Made by a program: the position numbers and the translations under genes
Part shown: positions 59,415-64,000 of the stretch, piece by piece
Layout: every line of letters begins with the position of its first letter
Position numbering within the stretch: position 1 is the stretch's first letter
The notes under the pieces: generated by a model
Told to the model about the DNA's origin: nothing
Database searches by the model: none
Seen by the model: the letters and a program-made list of their open reading frames with translations, nothing else
Source: Pseudomonadales bacterium
Lineage (GTDB): Bacteria; Pseudomonadota; Gammaproteobacteria; Pseudomonadales; Azotimanducaceae
DNA length: 64,000 bases
Reading direction: 5' to 3'
NCBI GenBank assembly: GCA_019634925.1
Contig: JAHCAL010000006.1
Coordinates: 62,001 to 126,000, forward strand

Positions 59415-60634
59415 AGCTCCATGACCTCGCGATAGTGTTTGTAGAACGCCCGGATCGCCGCCTCGGTGACCATGTGGTCCTCGTCGCCGGTGCCGCGTCC
59501 GCCCATCAGCAGTACGCCGGTCGTGTCGACGTTCTCACGGATGCCGTCCTGGGCCAGCTTGATCACTTCGCTGTCGTCGCCAGAGACCAGGCCTGCCGAA
59601 CTCATCAGGTTGGCCTGGCGCAGGCGCCGGGTCGTCATCGCTGCATCGTCGTCCGCGTAGCCGAAGAAGGTCCAGTGCAGTTCGAACGCCTCCGGGCCGC
59701 GCGGCTGGATCTGCCGCAAGGCGAGCGTGTTCGACTGCTGCTGCACGATCAGGTTCGGCCAGATCGTCTGCATGACCACCGTGGCCGTGTCGGGAAACTC
59801 CTTCACCGGATCGAGCAGGCGCGGATCGGCGAGGGTGAAGTCTTCGCGCAGGTTGGCGATGTCCTGGGTGGCCTCGCTGTGGCGGGCCTCGCCGCGTTGC
59901 GAGATGAGCAGCGCGTGCCGCCCGGTCCCGTCCATGCGCACGGCCGATTTCTGGTCGGCGCGGAACAGCCCGAAGGTGACCAGGAAGACGTGCAGGAGCG
60001 AGGCGTGGTAGGGATCCTTGATGTTCTCGAACATCAGTTTCCAGTTGCCGGGAATCAGCTGGCGCGAATAGCCGAGGACCGTGAGCGCGCGCCCGTCGAA
60101 GACCCGGTCGAAGTAGTGCAGATTGGCCTCACCGAGGTAGTCCTCGAAAGGCGGCGGATCCGCCGCGAACGACGCGAACACGACCCCGTTGCGCACGTGA
60201 ATACGCAGCGACGGCAACGCATGCTGTTCGCGGCTGAAATCCTCGGGCATGCCGCCCTGCTGCTTGACGCCGTTGATGAATGGCACGCCGCGCAGGCGGC
60301 CCTGCGCGTCGTACGACCACTGGTGGTAAGGGCAGACGAAGAACCGGCTGTTGCCGCGCTGCTGCCGGCAGAGCTTTACGCCGCGGTGCGCGCACCGGTT
60401 CAGGAACCCGCGCAGCGTGCCGTCCTGGTCGCGCGTGATGACCACCGAGCGTTCGCCGATTTTCGTCACGCGGAAGTCGCCCGGCTCGGGCAGTTCGGCC
60501 TCGAGCGCGACGTAGGCCCAGCCCGGTCCCTCGAAGATCCGCTCGAGTTCGCGCTGGTAGATGTCGGTGTCGCTGTAGATGCGGTACGGCAGTGCCGCGT
60601 GGCCTTCGGCCGGCCAGATCAGCCGCTGTTGCAT
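59411..60634 (-). CDS. Aromatic-ring-hydroxylating dioxygenase, alpha subunit (Rieske)
   Basis: A 407-residue catalytic subunit. The Rieske cluster is bound by CAHRGVKLC (Cys, His) and CPYHQWSYD (Cys, His). The mononuclear iron site is FENIKDPYHASLLH, with the Asp bridge and two His. It adds both atoms of O2 to an aromatic ring or acts on salicylate/anthranilate-type acids. The upstream leader has a 17-base tandem repeat array. The in-frame extension through the repeats is not believed because it is not protein-like. No ferredoxin or reductase gene is present in the window. Confidence 0.93.
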   Translation of the reverse strand: MQQRLIWPAEGHAALPYRIYSDTDIYQRELERIFEGPGWAYVALEAELPEPGDFRVTKIGERSVVITRDQDGTLRGFLNRCAHRGVKLCRQQRGNSRFFVCPYHQWSYDAQGRLRGVPFINGVKQQGGMPEDFSREQHALPSLRIHVRNGVVFASFAADPPPFEDYLGEANLHYFDRVFDGRALTVLGYSRQLIPGNWKLMFENIKDPYHASLLHVFLVTFGLFRADQKSAVRMDGTGRHALLISQRGEARHSEATQDIANLREDFTLADPRLLDPVKEFPDTATVVMQTIWPNLIVQQQSNTLALRQIQPRGPEAFELHWTFFGYADDDAAMTTRRLRQANLMSSAGLVSGDDSEVIKLAQDGIRENVDTTGVLLMGGRGTGDEDHMVTEAAIRAFYKHYREVMEL

Positions 60635-60640
60635 GGTCGT

Positions 60641-60723
60641 CGAACCCTTGTGTGTGTCGAACGTTTGTGTGTCGCACCCTTGTGTGTGTCGAACCCTTGT
60701 GTGTGTCGCACCCTTGTGTGTGT
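60641..60723. repeat. Tandem array of 17-bp units upstream of the dioxygenase alpha gene
   Basis: Five units: four of CG(A/C)ACCCTTGTGTGTGT (17 bases) alternating A and C at one site, and one degenerate 15-base unit at 60658-60672. It begins seven bases from the alpha-subunit start, in its leader. There are no unique spacers, so it is not a CRISPR. It may alter expression through leader length or through the GT runs. Confidence 0.9.
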
Positions 60724-60736
60724 TCTGGTTCGCGTG

Positions 60737-60763
60737 TTGACGCGACCGATCGATTTTTATAAT
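60737..60763 (+). promoter_or_regulatory. Sigma-70-type promoter for the CMD-bicupin-DapA operon
   Basis: TTGACG (60737-60742) and a perfect TATAAT (60758-60763), spaced 15 bases, lie 35 bases before the GTG of the CMD gene. A perfect palindrome follows immediately (60765-60778), covering the likely transcription start. This is the clearest promoter in the window. Confidence 0.6.
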
Positions 60764-60764
60764 A

Positions 60765-60778
60765 CTTTGGTACCAAAG
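60765..60778. promoter_or_regulatory. 14-bp perfect palindrome operator at a transcription start
   Basis: CTTTGGTACCAAAG is fully self-complementary and sits directly after the TATAAT box, where a bound repressor would block transcription. It separates the divergent dioxygenase and CMD operons and could control both. No regulator gene is adjacent, so the binder is unknown. Confidence 0.6.
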
Positions 60779-60797
60779 GAAGTCAAACGGACCCGCC

Positions 60798-61352
60798 GTG
60801 ACGCAACGGATCCCCGCGCTCGGTTTCGACGAGCTCCCGGCCTCGATCGCCGAACGCCTGCGGCCCAAATACGAGCGGCTCGGCTATCTCGGCGAGTTCT
60901 TCGCACGCACCGCTCACCAGGAGGCGGCGCTCGCCGCCTTCATCGACTTCACCGAATCGGCCAAGGGCGCGCTCGACATGCGCATCGTCGAGTTGATCGC
61001 GCTGACCGTGTCGGTGATGAAAGGGGTGGACTACGAGCGCAACCAGCACGAGCGCCTGGCGGTCAAGCTCGGGTTCGGTCGCGACTGGGTGCGCGAAGTC
61101 GAACGGCTCGCGCCGGACACGGCGGACCTCGCGCCGCTGGAACGCGACGTGCAGCGGCTCGTGATCATGGCGGTGGAGGCCGACGGCCGTGGTGTCACCG
61201 CGGAACTCGAGACGGTGGTCGAGCGCATCGGCGTTGCGGACACGGTCGCCGTGCTGATGGTGATGGCGCGTTACACGACTCATGCGCTGATCGTGAACTG
61301 CCTCGGCATCCAGGCGCCCGTGCCATCCATCTTCGACGCGGACCCGGCCTGA
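60798..61352 (+). CDS. Carboxymuconolactone decarboxylase family protein
   Basis: A 184-residue helical protein. The CMD core is LDMRIVELIALTVSVMKGVD followed by YERNQHERLAVKLGF, where Glu and His are the typical E-x-x-x-H-type pair; no redox cysteine pair is seen. GTG start. It is the first gene after the promoter at 60737 and lies 19 bases before the bicupin gene. Likely substrate: a lactone or acid from aromatic ring cleavage. Confidence 0.87.
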   Translation: MTQRIPALGFDELPASIAERLRPKYERLGYLGEFFARTAHQEAALAAFIDFTESAKGALDMRIVELIALTVSVMKGVDYERNQHERLAVKLGFGRDWVREVERLAPDTADLAPLERDVQRLVIMAVEADGRGVTAELETVVERIGVADTVAVLMVMARYTTHALIVNCLGIQAPVPSIFDADPA

Positions 61353-61371
61353 CCCGGCACCAGGAGTCTTT

Positions 61372-62481
61372 ATGAACGATCCCGAACCGATCCTGCTGGA
61401 CCAGACCGACCAGCCGCTCGCGGCGTGTGCGCCGGACCGAGCCAAGCCGGCGCGCGACTGGCCGCCGGTGCTGATCTCGGGGCGCCAGATCCAGGCGGAA
61501 GCGGAACGCCTCGCGGACCTGCCGCGTCCGGCCAACGGCCGGCGCCGCACGCTGCTCGTGCATCCGGCGGCGCCCGAGCCCGGCCGCGGCCTGACGCCCG
61601 GCGTGCAGGTCAGCATCGACGTGCTGAAACCGGGCGAGGAGACCGCGCCGATCCGGCACAACTCGACCCAGGTCAACTTCTGCATCCACGGCAGCGGCAC
61701 CACCGTGGTCGGCGACCGCGAGATCGGCTTTCGTCGCTACGACGTCTGGAATCATCCGTCGTGGGCAGTCTACCGGCACCGCAACGACGGCAACGAACTG
61801 CAGATCCGGCTCACCTATTCGAATGCCGCGCTGCTCGAGATGATGCGTGTGCACCTGGTCGACGAGGACCCGGCGCCGGCGACCGGCGAGACGGCGGCCG
61901 CCCCGGAGACGCCGGCGGCAAGCGTGCGGATCCCGACCATGACGGTGGGCGCGGACGGTGCGGCCCTCATGCCCTACGAGACGCTCATCAACCCGCCCGA
62001 CGTGCCGTCCAACGCGCTGCACTGGCCGTGGCAGACGGTGAAGGAGAACCTGGACAAGCTGGTCGCCCTCGGCAGCGAGTACGTCGGCCGCCGACTCTAC
62101 CTGCTCTACAACCCGCGCACCGACCGGTTCAACGGCACCACGCCGAACTTCTTCGCCACCATGACCATCCGGCCGCCCGGGATCGTCGACCGGCCGCACC
62201 GGCACGTCTCGTCCGCCATCAACTACTACTTCAACGGGCGCGGCTACAGCCGGGTGGAAGGCAAGCGCTACGAATGGCAGGCCGGCGATCTGATGGTCTC
62301 GGCGCCGGGCTGGGCCGTGCACAACCATGCGTCCTACGAGGGCGATCCGGTGTACGAACTCACCATCCAGGACCAGCCGCTCAACATCTTCATGGAATCC
62401 CTGCTCTGGCAGGAGGATCTCGCCCACCCCGGCCGCATCCTCGGTGCGCACGCCGGCTTTGCGACCAACAGGAGCCGCTGA
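61372..62481 (+). CDS. Bicupin protein (gentisate/hydroxynaphthoate dioxygenase-like)
   Basis: A 369-residue protein of two cupin domains. In the first, RHNSTQVNFCIHGSGTTVVG keeps few metal ligands. In the second, VDRPHRHVSSAINYYFNGRG and AVHNHASYE give the three histidines of an Fe(II) site. The plan matches gentisate 1,2-dioxygenase and relatives, which cleave monohydroxylated rings between carboxyl and hydroxyl carbons. It ends one base into the DapA-like gene. Together with the dioxygenase and CMD protein it suggests a ring-cleavage pathway. Confidence 0.85.
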   Translation: MNDPEPILLDQTDQPLAACAPDRAKPARDWPPVLISGRQIQAEAERLADLPRPANGRRRTLLVHPAAPEPGRGLTPGVQVSIDVLKPGEETAPIRHNSTQVNFCIHGSGTTVVGDREIGFRRYDVWNHPSWAVYRHRNDGNELQIRLTYSNAALLEMMRVHLVDEDPAPATGETAAAPETPAASVRIPTMTVGADGAALMPYETLINPPDVPSNALHWPWQTVKENLDKLVALGSEYVGRRLYLLYNPRTDRFNGTTPNFFATMTIRPPGIVDRPHRHVSSAINYYFNGRGYSRVEGKRYEWQAGDLMVSAPGWAVHNHASYEGDPVYELTIQDQPLNIFMESLLWQEDLAHPGRILGAHAGFATNRSR

Positions 62482-63395
62482 TGCCCACCTGTCCGGAGCA
62501 CCTGCACGGCTCGGTCACGCCGCTGATCACGCCGTTCCGCAACGGCGCGGTGGACTACGACACCTATGCGCGCCTGGTCGAGCGGCACATCACGGAGGGC
62601 GGGCACGGCGTGCTGGTGAACGGCACGTCGGCCGAGCCGAGCACGCTCTCGGTGGCCGAGCGCAACGAGCTGGTACGTGTCGCGATCGACGCGGCCGGCG
62701 GCCGTACGCCGGTGTTCGCGGCGACCGGCTCCCAGTCGCTCGCCGAAACGGAGGCGCTGACCGACTTCGCCGCGCAAGCCGGCGCGGATGCGCTCCTGAT
62801 CGTGACGCCGTACTACATCCGTCCGCCGCAGCGCGGGCTGGTGCGCTACTACGCGGAACTCGGCAGGCGCAGCGACCTGCCGCTGCTGATCTACCACATT
62901 CCCGGCCGCGCGGGCGTGACGCTCGAGATGGACACGCTGCGCGCCATCGCCGACGCGGTGCCCACGCTCGCGGGCATGAAACACGCGTCGGTGGAACTCG
63001 GCCTGGTGAGCGAGTGCATCGCGGCCTTCGGCGCGGACTTCCGGATCTTCGTCGGACTCGAGGAACTGAGCCTGCCGATGCTGGCGCTCGGCGCGAAGGG
63101 GCTCATGAACGCCGTGGGCAACCTGGTGCCCGCACGCATCGCGGAACTCAACGATGCGGTGGTTTCCGGCGACCTCGCGCGCGGCCAGCGCCTGCACTAC
63201 GAGCTGCTGGAACTCAACCGCGCCGTGTTCTGGGACACCAATCCGATCCCCATCAAGTACATGGCGAAACGCATGGGCATCATCCCGACCAACGAGCACC
63301 GGCTGCCGATGGTTCCCGCCACGCCGGAGCTCGAGCGCAGGCTCGACGCGCTGCTGCTGGCGACCGGCCTGGTCGGCGCCTCTGCGGACGCCTGA
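62481..63395 (+). CDS. Dihydrodipicolinate synthase/N-acetylneuraminate lyase family aldolase
   Basis: A 304-residue class I aldolase barrel. NGTSAEPSTLS is the carboxylate-binding loop (GTTGE in DapA), IVTPYYIRPPQRGL contains the catalytic Tyr, and LAGMKHAS the Schiff-base Lys. In aromatic-degradation clusters such proteins cleave or hydrate aldol products like hydroxybenzylidene-pyruvate. This context makes biosynthetic lysine function unlikely. Its start overlaps the stop of the bicupin gene (TGATG). Confidence 0.9.
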   Translation: MPTCPEHLHGSVTPLITPFRNGAVDYDTYARLVERHITEGGHGVLVNGTSAEPSTLSVAERNELVRVAIDAAGGRTPVFAATGSQSLAETEALTDFAAQAGADALLIVTPYYIRPPQRGLVRYYAELGRRSDLPLLIYHIPGRAGVTLEMDTLRAIADAVPTLAGMKHASVELGLVSECIAAFGADFRIFVGLEELSLPMLALGAKGLMNAVGNLVPARIAELNDAVVSGDLARGQRLHYELLELNRAVFWDTNPIPIKYMAKRMGIIPTNEHRLPMVPATPELERRLDALLLATGLVGASADA

Positions 63396-63399
63396 ACCG

Positions 63400-64000
63400 A
63401 TGTTCTTCGATCCACGCATCGATCCACGCCCGGCGCCGCTCCTGCACAATCCGCTGAACGCGCTGGTCGGTCCGCGTCCAATTGGCTGGATCACGACCCT
63501 CGATGCGGCGGGTGTGCCCAACCTGGCGCCGTATTCCTATTTCAACGCGTTCTCGGCGGACCCGCCGATCGTCGGCTTTGCGCCGAACGCGCGCGACGGT
63601 GCGGGTACGCCGAAGGATACGCTCGCGAACCTCCGGGTGATTCCAGAGTTCACCGCGAGCGTGGTCTCGATGCCGCAGGCCGAAGCAATGAACCGGACTT
63701 CGCGTGCCTTGCCACCCGGTGTCAGCGAGTACACCGACGCTGGCCTGCACCCCGCGCCGTCGGAACGTGTGCGCCCGCCGCGGGTACGCGAAGCGCGCGC
63801 GGCGCTCGAGTGTGTGGTCTTCGACATCGTCGCGCTCCCGGCGCGGGCCCTCGGTCGCGGCAGCCACCTGGTCCTGGCGGAAGTCGTCGGCATCCACATC
63901 GACGATACGTTGATCCGTGACGGGCGCGTGGACGCGCTCGAACTCGCCCAGGTCGGCAGGCTCGGGTATTTCGACTATGCGACGGTCAGTGCGACCTTCG
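63400..64000 (+). CDS. Flavin reductase / FMN-binding split-barrel family protein (3' end beyond window)
   Basis: About 200 residues are visible and the frame is open at the window edge. LVGPRPIGWITTLDAAGVPN followed by LAPYSYFNAFSADPP matches the FMN-binding split-barrel flavin reductase-like family (DIM6/NTAB). FTASVVSMPQAEAMNRTSRA is the second conserved region. It may supply reduced flavin or reduce a pathway intermediate. It begins four bases after the DapA-like gene and closes the visible part of the operon. Confidence 0.88.
   Translation, partial: MFFDPRIDPRPAPLLHNPLNALVGPRPIGWITTLDAAGVPNLAPYSYFNAFSADPPIVGFAPNARDGAGTPKDTLANLRVIPEFTASVVSMPQAEAMNRTSRALPPGVSEYTDAGLHPAPSERVRPPRVREARAALECVVFDIVALPARALGRGSHLVLAEVVGIHIDDTLIRDGRVDALELAQVGRLGYFDYATVSATF

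Noticed and set aside
60641..60723. Tandem repeats as a CRISPR array
   Set aside because: Units follow one another without unique spacers and no cas genes are present.

Overview
The window is GC-rich DNA from a Gram-negative bacterium. It encodes a TonB-dependent receptor, a Tat-type exported enzyme, lipoproteins and Mla/MCE lipid transport. I suspect a free-living, metabolically versatile gammaproteobacterium, but no rRNA, tRNA or core marker gene is present to prove this. About 60 protein genes are packed tightly, often with ATGA or GTGA stop/start overlaps. I see no tRNA, rRNA, CRISPR array, insertion sequence or prophage.

Layout. 1-10.8 kb: three glutathione-transferase-like genes with a TetR regulator, a transporter plus arylsulfatase pair, an acyl-CoA dehydrogenase with a DsbA/kappa-GST-like isomerase, an NTF2-fold protein and two SDRs. 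10.8-14.5 kb: a Rieske oxygenase, a VapBC toxin-antitoxin pair and three NTF2/SnoaL-fold proteins. 14.5-19.2 kb: an overlapping operon of a molybdenum hydroxylase (2Fe-2S and molybdopterin subunits) and a PQQ dehydrogenase. 19.3-27.9 kb: two EAL (c-di-GMP phosphodiesterase) proteins, an AtsA-like metallo-beta-lactamase-fold protein, a truncated alpha/beta-hydrolase, a second sulfatase, a TetR regulator, isocitrate lyase and an NlpC/P60 lipoprotein. 28-32.5 kb: a ketone-oxidation set (cyclase, Baeyer-Villiger-type monooxygenase, MarR, acyl-CoA-dehydrogenase-fold monooxygenase). 32.5-38.5 kb: an operon running from a TonB receptor through an MFS transporter and a MetE-core protein to an alpha/beta-hydrolase. 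38.6-44.4 kb: paired VOC proteins, a CMD protein, two MarR regulators, an alpha/beta-hydrolase lacking its serine, an FMN reductase and an enolase paralogue. 44.5-47.7 kb: an NTF2-fold protein, a Gfo/Idh/MocA oxidoreductase, a strongly structured non-coding region and an MFS exporter.

47.7-58.1 kb is the most distinctive part. A complete coenzyme F420 pathway (npdG, cofE, cofD, cofC, fused cofGH) runs without a real gap into an Mla/MCE lipid-transport operon (permease, ATPase, MCE protein, lipoprotein). A luciferase-like F420-type oxidoreductase is divergent from npdG. 58.2-64 kb holds an aromatic-degradation set: SDR, ring-hydroxylating dioxygenase beta and alpha subunits, CMD protein, bicupin, DapA-like aldolase/lyase and a flavin reductase cut by the window end.

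Overall, the oxygenases, Baeyer-Villiger-type enzyme, VOC/CMD/cupin proteins, sulfatases, GSTs and NTF2-fold proteins point to catabolism of sulfated, terpenoid, steroid-like or aromatic compounds. Isocitrate lyase would feed the resulting acetyl-CoA into the glyoxylate shunt. The local TetR and MarR regulators sit beside AT-rich inverted or direct repeats that look like their operators. Substrates are inferred, not shown.
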